A stretch of 64,000 bases of DNA, taken from Gammaproteobacteria bacterium. Its GTDB lineage: Bacteria; Pseudomonadota; Gammaproteobacteria; Pseudomonadales; Pseudohongiellaceae. Shown here in pieces: positions 1-8,608 of the stretch (its first letter is position 1; every line of letters starts with the position of its first letter). Under the pieces are notes generated by a model. That model saw only the letters and a program-made list of their open reading frames with translations. It had not been told where the DNA came from and made no database searches. Location: contig DUBM01000020.1 of the NCBI GenBank assembly GCA_012960305.1, forward strand, positions 62,001 to 126,000, in the 5' to 3' direction. A program made the position numbers and the translations under genes.

Positions 1-141
1 ATATTCGTGCCTGTTATAGCAACTGAAACTGATAGCAGGAAGTTGGCAAGCTCGATCCGCTGGGAAATGCTAGTAGCTAGTGTGATTTTATTGGTGACCA
101 GTTATTTTTCAACAATAGTTGGTCCGGCAGGTCCTATGTAG
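1..141 (+). CDS. CopD-like copper resistance membrane protein, C-terminal end only
   Basis: The reading frame is open from the first base to a TAG at 139-141 and encodes the last 46 residues of a protein. It shows a basic stretch (DSRKLASSIRWE), one hydrophobic helix (MLVASVILLVTSYFS) and the ending TIVGPAGPM. A final transmembrane helix preceded by a basic loop and followed by a short GP-rich tail is typical of the CopD domain (copper import or resistance membrane proteins). The 5' part lies outside the window. The presence of two CopC-like proteins within 5 kb supports a copper-related reading, because CopC and CopD usually occur together. The call rests on the C-terminal pattern alone. Confidence 0.5.
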   Translation: MFVPVIATETDSRKLASSIRWEMLVASVILLVTSYFSTIVGPAGPM

Positions 142-417
142 GAGTGATAATAACCAATATTGATCCCTAGGACAGTTGCTTATATTTGTTCCTTAATTCG
201 CGTCTCACGAATCGATGTGTGCGATTCAATAATGCACTAAAAAGTACCCCCCCTTGGCCGACTTACTATATTAGCCTGTCTTTTTTTGCCAACATTGCAT
301 GGGAACTTAATCGACGTGGTGTTTCTTAAAGAAGGCGCACCGTGTTATTTTCGTCCTCGTGGCATCGAAAGTGAGGTTAGACATTGTTCGAACCTCATAA
401 ACTTAATAGGGAATCTA

Positions 418-1617
418 TTGCCAATTTTTCATCAAAATCACAGTGGCTTATCGCGTCGTCCCTCTTGCTTTCAGGATTTATTACTATCACTGATATTATT
501 CCTAATGGCAGCGACACTTCAACCTCTCCGAGTTCAGGCAGATGAAAGATTTTCTGACACATCATTTAATTATGATTCCTCTCCATTTATTGATTGGTTA
601 GAGCAAGCATCAGGTGAAAAAAGCATACCTGGAGTTGCATTGGCGATTGTTTCCCGTGAAGGTATTATTCATTTGCAATCATGGGGTGTCAGGAACGTAG
701 AAGGAAGAGACTCTATTAATACTGATTCGATCTTCCGAATTGCTTCCATGTCAAAAACTTTTGCGGGTACAGCAGCCGCCCTATTGGTTAATCAAAATTT
801 ACAAAGCTGGGATGCCAGAATTTCTGATCTGTTTCCGAGCATGAAGATTGGAACTGCCAACTCCTCCAGGTCTATTACACTGAAACATGTTGTAAGTCAC
901 TCAACAGGGCTTATGCCGCACTCCTATTCAAATATGCTTGATGATGGAGTTCCCTATGACAAGATAAAGCCGAAGTTCGATGAAATTCCTACAGTTTGCT
1001 CTCCGGGTGAATGCTACGGTTACCAAAATGTCGTGTTCTCTCTAATTGCTGACGTGATAGAAGAGCGAACCGGTGGCAGTTATGAAAAGTACATTGAGGA
1101 GCAAATATTTAAACCACTGGGAATGCTAACGGCTTCAGTTGGTATGGAACCGTACATAAACAATCCTGATGCGACATCGCCACATCGAATGGTGCGTGGC
1201 TCGTGGCGAACAACTTCAACTAATCCAGCATACTATTCCGTAGCTCCAGCCTCGGGTATCAATGCTAGTATTTTTGATATGACAATGTGGTTGAGGGCTA
1301 ATCTCGGTGCATTTCCTCAAGTGTTGGGTGATAATTTTTTGTCAGAAATGCATGAGCCGCTAATTTCTACTGACTATGGAAATTATTTTAATCGCTGGAC
1401 AGGTTTGGAAAAAGCCTATTATGCGATAGGCTGGCGGGTATTGGATTATCGTGGCATAAGAGCAATGCATCATGGCGGAGGGGTGCGCGGCTATCGATCA
1501 GAAATGACATTTGTGCCAGAGGCAAATATCGGTATGGTGTTGTTGTTCAATGCAGAGTCGAATTTGGCTAATGATGTTGTTCCTGCATTTCTAGATAACT
1601 TGACTAATTCACTCTAA
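418..1617 (+). CDS. Secreted serine hydrolase of the beta-lactamase / class C (AmpC-like) family
   Basis: Probably a periplasmic esterase, D-aminopeptidase or peptidase of the beta-lactamase-related family (PF00144). From a TTG at 418 the protein has 399 residues. An AGGG lies about 5 bases upstream, and the start is followed by a basic segment and a hydrophobic signal peptide ending near VQA. The frame stays open up to another TTG at 286 without a ribosome site, so 286 is a less likely start. The catalytic SxxK tetrad is SMSK (about residues 110-113), followed by the YxN-type motif in YGYQN and a C-terminal HHGGG motif in place of KTG. All three catalytic motifs are present, so the enzyme should be active. 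The substrate cannot be predicted. It stands alone, read in the same direction as nfsA. Confidence 0.85.
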   Translation: MPIFHQNHSGLSRRPSCFQDLLLSLILFLMAATLQPLRVQADERFSDTSFNYDSSPFIDWLEQASGEKSIPGVALAIVSREGIIHLQSWGVRNVEGRDSINTDSIFRIASMSKTFAGTAAALLVNQNLQSWDARISDLFPSMKIGTANSSRSITLKHVVSHSTGLMPHSYSNMLDDGVPYDKIKPKFDEIPTVCSPGECYGYQNVVFSLIADVIEERTGGSYEKYIEEQIFKPLGMLTASVGMEPYINNPDATSPHRMVRGSWRTTSTNPAYYSVAPASGINASIFDMTMWLRANLGAFPQVLGDNFLSEMHEPLISTDYGNYFNRWTGLEKAYYAIGWRVLDYRGIRAMHHGGGVRGYRSEMTFVPEANIGMVLLFNAESNLANDVVPAFLDNLTNSL

Positions 1618-1743
1618 AAACCCCCCATCTGTCAGCTTCACATTAACAGGTATTTCATATTCAAATACTTTTTGGCGATCAATTTTAATTATTGCTATAA
1701 ACACTTAACTTTTTATTAGCTTACTCAATATTAGGAATTAGAT

Positions 1744-2481
1744 ATGAGCTCAGTAATTGACTTACTGAAGTCCCACAAAAGTATTCGCAAGTTTACAGGT
1801 CAAAAAATTGAACCTGAATTGTTCGACATATTAATCGATGCGGGTCAGGCCGCAGCAACTTCGAGTTTTTTGCAAGGTTCAACTATTGTTCGCATTACCG
1901 ATCCTAGAAAACGCCGTGAAATAGCTGAGTTTGCCGGCAATCAACCTTATGTGGAAACAGCAGCCGAATTCATGATTTTTTGCGCAGACCTAAAGCGTGC
2001 GGGAAACTATTGTGAGGCTTACGAGAAACCATTCGAAGGCGACTTCACAGAGCATTTTATCATTGCGACCGTAGACGTGGCGTTGATGGCACAAAGCTTG
2101 GTGACCGCTGCTGAGTCAGTAGGTCTTGGTATCTGCTACATAGGTGGAATTAGAAATAATCCAGGCCCAGTTTCGGAACTACTGGAATTACCAAAGGGAG
2201 TTTATCCGGTATTTGGATTGTGCCTTGGTTATCCAGATCAAGATCCTGAAATTAAGCCCCGGTTACCGAGATCAGTTATTCTCAAACAAGAAGTCTACAA
2301 TGAGGAAGGTGATCCAGAGGCAATCGCTGAGTATGATGATTTAATTAGTGAGTACTATCGTACTCGAACTGGTGGAGGGCATGGCATCACCTGGTCGGAG
2401 CAAGTTTCGACTTTGTTATCGGAAAAGTCACGGCCCCATATGAAGAAATTCCTAGTGGAGAAAGGTTTTAAATTTCGCTAG
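1744..2481 (+). CDS. nfsA: NfsA-type oxygen-insensitive NADPH nitroreductase / flavin reductase
   Basis: A cytoplasmic FMN-dependent oxidoreductase of 245 residues that would reduce nitroaromatics or quinones with NAD(P)H. The N-terminal SHKSIRKF matches the FMN-phosphate-binding opening of nitroreductases. The middle part (VALMAQSLVTAAESVGLGICYIGGIRNN) and the GLCLGYP segment are typical of the NfsA/FRP subfamily, and the length is normal (about 240). The ATG at 1744 has AGGA 8 bases upstream. It ends with a basic tail (KKFLVEKGFKFR) like other NfsA proteins. Monocistronic, convergent with the CopC-like gene. The family is clear; the exact substrate is not. Confidence 0.85.
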   Translation: MSSVIDLLKSHKSIRKFTGQKIEPELFDILIDAGQAAATSSFLQGSTIVRITDPRKRREIAEFAGNQPYVETAAEFMIFCADLKRAGNYCEAYEKPFEGDFTEHFIIATVDVALMAQSLVTAAESVGLGICYIGGIRNNPGPVSELLELPKGVYPVFGLCLGYPDQDPEIKPRLPRSVILKQEVYNEEGDPEAIAEYDDLISEYYRTRTGGGHGITWSEQVSTLLSEKSRPHMKKFLVEKGFKFR

Positions 2482-2518
2482 GAGTTCTGGTTTGATCTCA
2501 TTAGGTTGTAGCTGCATT

Positions 2519-3016
2519 TTATAGACTAGTGCCAGTTCGATAGGAACCAGTAGAAGGTAGATTTTCTTCCAAGGTGCTTATTTTCGATTCTATGGTTTCT
2601 GAGGGCGGGATTGCGTCGTTACCAAATGCGAATTTGAATTCACCGTTCACCAATCCTCGCCTATCATCTGTAACGGACCAGCGGGCAATATAATATTCAG
2701 ATTGTGGTAGTTCTATTGGTATGGGCAATACAAAATTGTGATTCATACGCGACGGATCATATTGGAAGCCAATATTAATCCAGCTATCGTCAGCTGTATA
2801 AAGGGCAAGTTTAAGTAGTCGCACATCTACTCTGAAACTCATAGTTATCATCTTTGGTGGTTCAGTGAGAACTGAATCATCCTGAGGGAAAGTCACACCA
2901 GGCGTAAGTACGCCATGGCCATGTTGAGCTAATGATGTATTCAGGAAGCCCAAAGTCAGTAGCGCTGATATGGAGATCTTCCAAGATAATTGAACTAGGC
3001 TATTTCTAGGCTTCAA
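2519..3016 (-). CDS. Secreted CopC-like protein (copper-binding fold), paralogue 1
   Basis: A 165-residue exported protein starting at a TTG at 3016 preceded by AAGGAG with a 6-base spacer, which is a far better start than any upstream codon and avoids overlap with the thioesterase. The signal peptide runs to LAQ, and the mature protein begins with His (HGHG). CopC proteins use such an N-terminal His as a copper ligand. The body (VLTEPPKMITMSFRVDV, then ARWSVTDDRRGLVNGEFKFAFG) follows the CopC/YobA beta-sandwich pattern, but the usual D-x-H ligand pair before the last strands reads DDRRG, so the second histidine is missing. It may bind copper weakly or have another role. A second CopC-like protein lies beyond the neighbouring thioesterase. 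Confidence 0.7.
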   Translation of the reverse strand: MKPRNSLVQLSWKISISALLTLGFLNTSLAQHGHGVLTPGVTFPQDDSVLTEPPKMITMSFRVDVRLLKLALYTADDSWINIGFQYDPSRMNHNFVLPIPIELPQSEYYIARWSVTDDRRGLVNGEFKFAFGNDAIPPSETIESKISTLEENLPSTGSYRTGTSL

Positions 3017-3111
3017 ATGAAGCTCCTTGATTGGTGCGCATGGGGATTTTATCAAAAATCTTAGTTGTTTGTGAGAAATATTACAGCGAACTAACGAATG
3101 GCTGTTGTCAG

Positions 3112-3948
3112 TTAGGTGAAATAGACCATACACTGCCGGGTCAGCGCACACAGACGGCCGTTCTCATCGAATATCTTACCCGATTGCTGGGTATAGCCAT
3201 TAGCTGCAGACTCTAACGTAAATTCTAAATAAAACCATTCAGTCTCTATGGATTCTGGTGCTTCGACAAATTCCAGTGACCAACTGAGTGAGGCAGATGG
3301 CACGGGCGGGGTATCAAAATGAGTTAAGATTACTGGCGGTGGAATGTCTGCCAAGGTGACAATTTCCTCCGTAGAAAAATGGCTGAGATCGGCGCGGTGC
3401 TTAACCCACATATTTAGCTTACGATTCAGTTTTCCTGCGAACGGCCGCCCACCGTCTACCCAACTTCCTTCAAAAAATTTGAGGAAGGAGGGCATTCTCT
3501 TTGCTTGTGATTCGAATGATATACCTTTTTCTCGAGGCGTCGGATTGAAATTTTTATCCGCTGGCACCAATAGGCCTTCTCTTGAATTACCGAATGCTGC
3601 TAGAGCTTGCAAGCAAATGTTCCCATTCGATAAAACATTGGCACTGGTCTGAGTCACATTTCGACCTTGGCGTATAATTTGTGGATCGACAGTGAATTTG
3701 CCGGGAGGCAAAGGGGCGATAAAGGAAACCATTAATGACCTGATTTGTTGTGGTGAGCCTAACATCTTTCGCATAGCGGTAGTCGCAAAGGCGGCTGCGA
3801 TGCCACCAAATGCTGAGCGCCCCTGTGACCATTGCTCGCTAAAATTAGCAGTATGAGTGGAATCCTCTTCAAGAGTTTCTAAAATTTTTTTAATGTCTGA
3901 TTCCAGCATAATTCGCCTGTGCTTTTGCCTGTCTTTAAGGGCCTTCAT
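3112..3948 (-). CDS. Acyl-CoA thioesterase-like double hot-dog protein
   Basis: A cytoplasmic protein of 278 residues resembling TesB-type thioesterases with two fused hot-dog domains, expected to cleave acyl-CoA thioesters. Visible features are the N-terminal WSQGRSAFGGIAAA segment, MVSFIAPLPPGKF and RQGRNVTQTSANVL in the first domain, and GKIFDENGRLCALTRQ near the C-terminus, which matches the closing strands and the active-site Gln region of the family. An alternative ATG at 3909 (with AGGCG a few bases upstream) would give 265 residues and start directly at the conserved part. The stop codon lies about 95 bases before the CopC-like gene on the same strand, so the two may be co-transcribed. 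The acyl chain preference is unknown. Confidence 0.75.
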   Translation of the reverse strand: MKALKDRQKHRRIMLESDIKKILETLEEDSTHTANFSEQWSQGRSAFGGIAAAFATTAMRKMLGSPQQIRSLMVSFIAPLPPGKFTVDPQIIRQGRNVTQTSANVLSNGNICLQALAAFGNSREGLLVPADKNFNPTPREKGISFESQAKRMPSFLKFFEGSWVDGGRPFAGKLNRKLNMWVKHRADLSHFSTEEIVTLADIPPPVILTHFDTPPVPSASLSWSLEFVEAPESIETEWFYLEFTLESAANGYTQQSGKIFDENGRLCALTRQCMVYFT

Positions 3949-4049
3949 TGCCCAATACCCTAAGGGTTATGCTATTCTTCGCCACCAATAACTGCATCCC
4001 AGCTTTCGGTTTTGTACAATGGTGGTTATTCTGTGAGTGGTAGAACATT

Positions 4050-4643
4050 GTGAAGTTAGTTTGTAGCCTAAAATTATTCCTGCATAGTTCAGTACTCTGT
4101 CTGAGCAGTCAATGCTTGGCTCAGGCCTTGAGCCCGTCGGCGTTTAATCAAGCGCCGGATACTACAGGAATTGTAGAAAAAACTGAAACTTCACCTTTGA
4201 ACGATGCCGTTTTAAGAACGGCGCCCGAGAAGATCAGCCTGGATTTTCCACAGCGAGTTAGGTTGGTCAAATTAACCTTAAGAAATGAGGAAAGAGGTTG
4301 GGTAGATATTCGATTTCGCTACAATCCTTTAGCTCGTAGTAATTTTAGTTGGGAATTACCGAGCTTAGAATCCGCAATCTACTATACCGCTGATTGGGCT
4401 ATTCTAGGGATTAATGAACGTTTGATTCGGGGAAGTTTTAGTTTTGCCTTCGGTCCTGGCGCGAAGCGTCCTTCTCTGACGAAGGAAGAAGAGGACATTT
4501 TACTGGACCAGCGAACCGGAGATGGTGACCCTACCACTCGTTTTGTAACCCCACCTCGAACGCAAATAATTATAAATCAAGACCCGCCTAGTTTTGATCC
4601 CCCGTTCACTATCGAACTCGATGTTGACTCAGTGCCAAACTAG
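4050..4643 (+). CDS. Secreted CopC-like protein, paralogue 2
   Basis: A 197-residue exported protein beginning at GTG 4050 with a signal peptide (KLFLHSSVLCLSSQCLAQA). The core (LRTAPEKISLDFPQRVRLVKLTL, WVDIRFRYNP, YYTADWAILGINERLIRGSFSFAFGPGA) aligns with paralogue 1 strand for strand, with the same W-x-x-I-x-F-x-Y-x-P segment and the same FAFG ending, so both belong to one CopC-like family. The mature N-terminus has no histidine, and the D-x-H ligand pair is also absent, so no canonical copper site remains. After the domain there is a tail of about 50 residues rich in Pro, Thr and Asp. It is divergent from the thioesterase gene. Its function is not established. Confidence 0.65.
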   Translation: MKLVCSLKLFLHSSVLCLSSQCLAQALSPSAFNQAPDTTGIVEKTETSPLNDAVLRTAPEKISLDFPQRVRLVKLTLRNEERGWVDIRFRYNPLARSNFSWELPSLESAIYYTADWAILGINERLIRGSFSFAFGPGAKRPSLTKEEEDILLDQRTGDGDPTTRFVTPPRTQIIINQDPPSFDPPFTIELDVDSVPN

Positions 4644-4668
4644 CCTTCCGCTGAATCAGTTTTGACTA

Positions 4669-5619
4669 TCAAGGTTCAACGTTAACTGTTACATATTGGT
4701 CATGAAAAAGGCCACCATCATCTGCTCTTGCGCGCAATATATAAATGCCAGGGGCATCAAAACTAACCATAACTTTATGTAGCCCGTCGTCCGGTAGTGA
4801 TGGAGGTACCCACAGTGGCCCCCAGGGCGAATTAGCAGAAGTGCGGGTATCTTCCCAGGATTTCACTTGCGGTGGGTCGAAATCCACATTACCGGGACCT
4901 CGATACTTATGCCAAGAAAGGAATAGACCATTAGTTTTCCCCACGGTTACACGCCTCGGCGGACGCATCATTTGCTCTTTGAAGGTAGAGGCCGTTCTTG
5001 TAAGTGTTGCTCTTCTCGGTGCAGGTAAACCGTCATCTTCAAGCAGCGAGACCAGCTCTAATCCGTCTCCTAGGGGGAGATTGCGAACTTGATTGCTGGT
5101 GCCGGTGTCCCCTTGAATTGTTAATACAGGGGGGTTATTAGACCGGGATTCCGGGCTGCTTGTCCCCGCACCTAAAGAGCCTGTTTCAGAGGCGATAACC
5201 ATATTGTCGACTAGGTAATCCGTTGCCAGTGTTGCATAGGCGCGCCGTTCTATCCCGTTGTGATTGAGTGTCCAAACTAATTCACGGTCACCCCAATCTG
5301 AGGGTACAACTACTTCAAAAGTAAATCGATTACGTCGGGGTTGAAAATAGGTTGGCTGGCCTCGATCTGCATCTCCGGGGCTGAAATAATTATTATCTCC
5401 AACGGGGATATCTGGTTGCTCTTCCCAATTTTCATTCATGTAGCCGAAAATAAAACTGAAGCTACCATCATCATTCGGCCTCCAACCTTCGTAGCCGGGT
5501 TCGACTACAGCACCACTTCTATAGGCCGGTTGGGCATAACTGTTTTGGAAAGCGCCCAAGCCGCAGAAGAGGAGGCAGAGGATAATTAGGTTGTGCTGCT
5601 TGCTAGCTAAATTGATCAC
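4669..5619 (-). CDS. Secreted protein of unknown function, paralogue of the 5.9-6.8 kb gene
   Basis: A 316-residue exported protein that I do not recognise by name. It starts at GTG 5619 with GGAG six bases upstream and has a signal peptide ending near SYAQ. The N-terminal half (EGWRPNDDGSFSFIFGYMNENWEE, GDADRGQPTYF, PRRNRF, VPSDWGDRELVWTLN, DNMVIASETGSLG) is almost the same as in the next gene, and the C-terminal part (DAPGIYILRARADDGGLFHDQYVTVNV) resembles an Ig-like or cadherin-like beta domain. Probably extracytoplasmic. It is separated from its paralogue by 253 bases that contain a strong terminator, so it is likely transcribed separately. The link to the cytochrome/monooxygenase gene upstream is inferred from position. 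Confidence 0.75.
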   Translation of the reverse strand: MINLASKQHNLIILCLLFCGLGAFQNSYAQPAYRSGAVVEPGYEGWRPNDDGSFSFIFGYMNENWEEQPDIPVGDNNYFSPGDADRGQPTYFQPRRNRFTFEVVVPSDWGDRELVWTLNHNGIERRAYATLATDYLVDNMVIASETGSLGAGTSSPESRSNNPPVLTIQGDTGTSNQVRNLPLGDGLELVSLLEDDGLPAPRRATLTRTASTFKEQMMRPPRRVTVGKTNGLFLSWHKYRGPGNVDFDPPQVKSWEDTRTSANSPWGPLWVPPSLPDDGLHKVMVSFDAPGIYILRARADDGGLFHDQYVTVNVEP

Positions 5620-5817
5620 TGATTACTCCAATTCTGTTCTCAAATTTATAATAGAGGCATTCAATCTTAGTAGTTCTAATTAACTCTATAACTGATCAGA
5701 ATCAAACTATTAATTGACATTCTATGTTACTTAGATTGGCTTTTAAACTGAGTAAGCAAATGGGCCTCTGAAAGCTAATTCTGGTTAAGGTAGCATTGCC
5801 CAGGAAAGTGATAGCAC

Positions 5818-5854
5818 AATAGGAAAAGGACAGCATTGCTGTCCTTTTCCTATT
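5818..5854 (-). terminator. Perfect 17-bp inverted repeat, terminator of the cytochrome/secreted-protein operon
   Basis: Arms at 5818-5834 and 5838-5854 are exact complements around a 3-base loop. Runs of T lie inside the 3' arm and just beyond it. It sits 19 bases after the stop of the minus-strand gene ending at 5873, so it fits an intrinsic terminator. Because the arms are perfect it may also act on the plus strand. Confidence 0.75.
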
Positions 5855-5872
5855 CCTTTCTTATGCCTTTTT

Positions 5873-6811
5873 TTACTCAGTAACATTCACCGTAATGTAA
5901 TCATCGTGATACAGACCACCATCATCAGCTCGGGTCCAGAGTATGTAGGTTCCCGGTTCATCAAATGTTGCAGTAACTTCATAGATGCCGTCTTCAGGAA
6001 TTTCAGGTGGTAGCCACAAAGCGCCCCAAGGGGAGTTTGCTGCGGTTCTTGTATCTTCCCAGGGTTTAGGCATTGGGGGATCGAAAGTTACCTTGCCTTC
6101 ACCACGATAAACATTCCAAGCCAAGAACAATCCATTGATTTTTTGCACTGTTAATTTACTAGGCGGGCGCATCATACGACGTCGCAGTGCATCTTCAGTA
6201 ATAGTTTGATCTCGGCGTGTTACTGGTAAACCGTCATCAATCACTTGCGTGCTAAGAATTACTGCTTCACCGACTCTAGTAGAGCGAATATTGTCCCCTT
6301 GGATAGTCGCTATCGGGGGAATATTAGCTCTAGATTCAGGGCTGCTGGTTCCTGGTCCTAGTGAGCCGGTCTCGGAAGCTATAACCATATTATCAACTAA
6401 GTAATCCTCTTTAAGTGTGGCGTAGGCCTTGCGTTCAACGCCGTTGATATTCAGAGTCCACACAAGTTCTCGATCGCCCCAATCTGAAGGAACAATGACC
6501 TCGAAATTGAAACGGTTACGTCGTGGTAAGAAATGGGTAGGTTGGCCTCGATCAGCATCACCGGGTGAGAATGAATTATTATCACCGATTGCTGCATCTG
6601 GCTCTTCCGACCAATTTTCATTCATATAGCCAAACATGAAGCTAAACGTGCCGTCGGGATTTGGCCGCCAGCCTTCGTAGGCTGGTTCGACATGCCTGCC
6701 TTGCTGATAGGTATCAGCAAGAGCAAGGGAAGGGAAGACTAATAAAAAAACAGCTAGTAGCAAAGAGCGGAATTCAGCTCTGCTGCTAGATTCACCAGCT
6801 TTGTATTTCAT
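5873..6811 (-). CDS. Secreted protein of unknown function, partner of the cytochrome/monooxygenase gene
   Basis: A 312-residue exported protein with signal peptide (LLLAVFLLVFPSLALA). It is a close paralogue of the gene at 4669-5619: both share the YEGWRPNxDGxFSFxFGYMNENW opening, the GDADRGQPT and RRNRFxFEVxVPSDWGDRELVWTLN segments, the SETGSLGxGTSSPESR loop, the MRPPxxxTVxKxNGLFLxW segment and the Ig-like ending (FDEPGTYILWTRADDGG). It begins 35 bases after the stop of the cytochrome gene on the same strand, so the two probably form an operon that ends at the 17-bp hairpin. No catalytic motif or lipobox is visible. A structural or substrate-binding role next to the copper/haem protein is an inference. 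Confidence 0.75.
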   Translation of the reverse strand: MKYKAGESSSRAEFRSLLLAVFLLVFPSLALADTYQQGRHVEPAYEGWRPNPDGTFSFMFGYMNENWSEEPDAAIGDNNSFSPGDADRGQPTHFLPRRNRFNFEVIVPSDWGDRELVWTLNINGVERKAYATLKEDYLVDNMVIASETGSLGPGTSSPESRANIPPIATIQGDNIRSTRVGEAVILSTQVIDDGLPVTRRDQTITEDALRRRMMRPPSKLTVQKINGLFLAWNVYRGEGKVTFDPPMPKPWEDTRTAANSPWGALWLPPEIPEDGIYEVTATFDEPGTYILWTRADDGGLYHDDYITVNVTE

Positions 6812-6846
6812 GAATTTAATCGCTTCCTCTAACTAAATAATTCGAC

Positions 6847-8280
6847 TTAGTTAGCTGCGACTTCAGCTGCCTCTTCTTCCTCGGCAATAGGAGCCACGAG
6901 AGGAGCAAGGCAAAGCGGGCAGCCAATTACGTGATCATTCGGGCCAAGGTTGAGAGAATTTCTCCGATCTTCCATTGCTTCGAAGAATTGCTCGTCATTC
7001 ATAGTTACCCGAATCCCGAGATCGATAAACATATTGGTTACTGACCGGTTACCAGAACCTTGCCAGTTGCGCGGATCTGGAACATTTGGGTTAGTTTCAG
7101 TGTTGTTCATATAGCCGACAATATGCAAGATCGTGCCTTTAGGTAACAGTGGTGCTGCATCTTCTGTGTAAGGATAGCCGCGAACCCAGTTGTGGTCATA
7201 GCCTACGCAGGAAAGAGTTTCCACTGTATAGCCCCAAATCGCTTCTAGACACATGCGCTCACCTGGAGCATGCAGATGGGGTTCGAAAGTAATGATCTTA
7301 GTATGCTGATTCAACACAGTGTAAGCATGCAGTTCTTGATCTTTCTCATTACCAGCAATGCTGATATCAACGCCATTGCCTAGACCGATAAAAGCGGCTT
7401 GATATTCTGGCTCATAACCCTTCGGATGGAATGTAAATCCAACTTCTAAATGACCAGTTGTGTCTCTGCCGTTTGAGTGTAGGTGAACCGAATCTGAAAC
7501 AATGAAGGATCCAGCTTTCAGCAAACGCCCTGCGTTTTGGTCGAAAATATCGGCATTACGACCTACTTCGTGCACTGGCCAAGGGATAGAAAAGCTGCCT
7601 TCTCTTTCGCCATTTTCGTCAACCTGAGCGGTACCCCAAATCATATGGTGGAAAATATATCGGCCACCGACTGTTTCGCGACCTGTTCCAGCTTGGAAGT
7701 CGACATCGTTCACTTCAACAACTTCCACAGATTTCACATAACGATCTTCTTCCAGTCCAGTTGGAATGTAATCGATCTCACCCCACCAATCAGGAGTGCC
7801 CGCTAATTTAGTAACGTCATTCATTTTGACCACTAAATCAGGCTGGCCTGCATTCCACTTGAGTGAGTCATCAAAAACTAAAGGAGTGGGTGCATCAGAT
7901 TCATCACCCTTAGGTGTACCACTGCGAGCCCAAGTAGAAATAGCCGCAATTTCCGTATCGCTTAGGGATGGGTCATCTTTATAGGCTTGAATTCCAATAT
8001 CTTTTTCCACATACCAAGGAGGCATCGCGCCTGCACGATCCCTTAGGCCAGTCTTATATTCAATCAGTCCGGCAAACGGAGCTACTTGGTCATAGGATAC
8101 GAGCGGCATTGGACCTACGCCGCCATCGCGATGGCAATTTTGACAGCTGCGCTGGAGGATTGGCTCGATGTCTTTGTGGAACGTCACTTCAGATGATTGC
8201 GCCATGACAAGGCTGGGAACAATGAGTGTGGCAGTAAATGCTACGCTGTTCAGTAGGGTCTTCGCAGAAATAATTCGCAT
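6847..8280 (-). CDS. Secreted c-type cytochrome fused to a copper type II (PHM-like) monooxygenase domain
   Basis: A 477-residue exported protein. After a signal peptide ending at MAQ comes a cytochrome c domain with one haem motif C46-x-x-C49-H50 and a likely axial Met in AMPPW (about 86). The rest resembles peptidylglycine hydroxylating monooxygenase: HH at about 211-212, HxH at 266/268, HLH at 335/337 and Met 343 (HAPGERM) are in the right order for the CuH and CuM sites. Such cytochrome-PHM fusions are known in Gram-negative bacteria, but their substrates are mostly unknown. The haem could supply electrons to the coppers. The ATG has AGGAG ten bases upstream. It leads an operon with the secreted partner at 5873-6811. 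Confidence 0.7.
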   Translation of the reverse strand: MRIISAKTLLNSVAFTATLIVPSLVMAQSSEVTFHKDIEPILQRSCQNCHRDGGVGPMPLVSYDQVAPFAGLIEYKTGLRDRAGAMPPWYVEKDIGIQAYKDDPSLSDTEIAAISTWARSGTPKGDESDAPTPLVFDDSLKWNAGQPDLVVKMNDVTKLAGTPDWWGEIDYIPTGLEEDRYVKSVEVVEVNDVDFQAGTGRETVGGRYIFHHMIWGTAQVDENGEREGSFSIPWPVHEVGRNADIFDQNAGRLLKAGSFIVSDSVHLHSNGRDTTGHLEVGFTFHPKGYEPEYQAAFIGLGNGVDISIAGNEKDQELHAYTVLNQHTKIITFEPHLHAPGERMCLEAIWGYTVETLSCVGYDHNWVRGYPYTEDAAPLLPKGTILHIVGYMNNTETNPNVPDPRNWQGSGNRSVTNMFIDLGIRVTMNDEQFFEAMEDRRNSLNLGPNDHVIGCPLCLAPLVAPIAEEEEAAEVAAN

Positions 8281-8608
8281 AATATTGCTACTCCTAATAG
8301 CTCATGTTCTTTAATCCAAGAGCGGATTAATGGGCGATTCCATGGGAGGTATTATTTAGTAATACTTCCAAGGGACATCTTATTCCTCGTCTTTGTATTT
8401 GCACGGTAAGTAAGTCTCCGTTGCAAAGTTAGACGGCTATGATTAGCTGTGAAGAATAGCATTAATTAAGTCGCTTTTGAACGATGGATCGACAAATTTC
8501 ACTGTAAAAATCAGTCTCTTATAGGTTTAAGTCGGCCATTTCTTAATAATCTAATAACTGAATCTTAAAATTCATGCATTCTTGCTTAACTCGCCATCGA
8601 ACTGCCTT
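8281..8608. other. Intergenic region with one imperfect hairpin
   Basis: No gene was found here. It should hold the promoter of the cytochrome operon on the minus strand. The only notable element is the inverted repeat at 8345-8369. Confidence 0.5.
8345..8369. repeat. Inverted repeat upstream of the cytochrome operon
   Basis: Arms GGAGGTATTA (8345-8354) and TAATACTTCC (8360-8369) pair at nine of ten positions around a 5-base loop, about 65 bases upstream of the cytochrome start. It could be a protein-binding operator or an mRNA hairpin; the sequence does not decide which. Confidence 0.4.
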
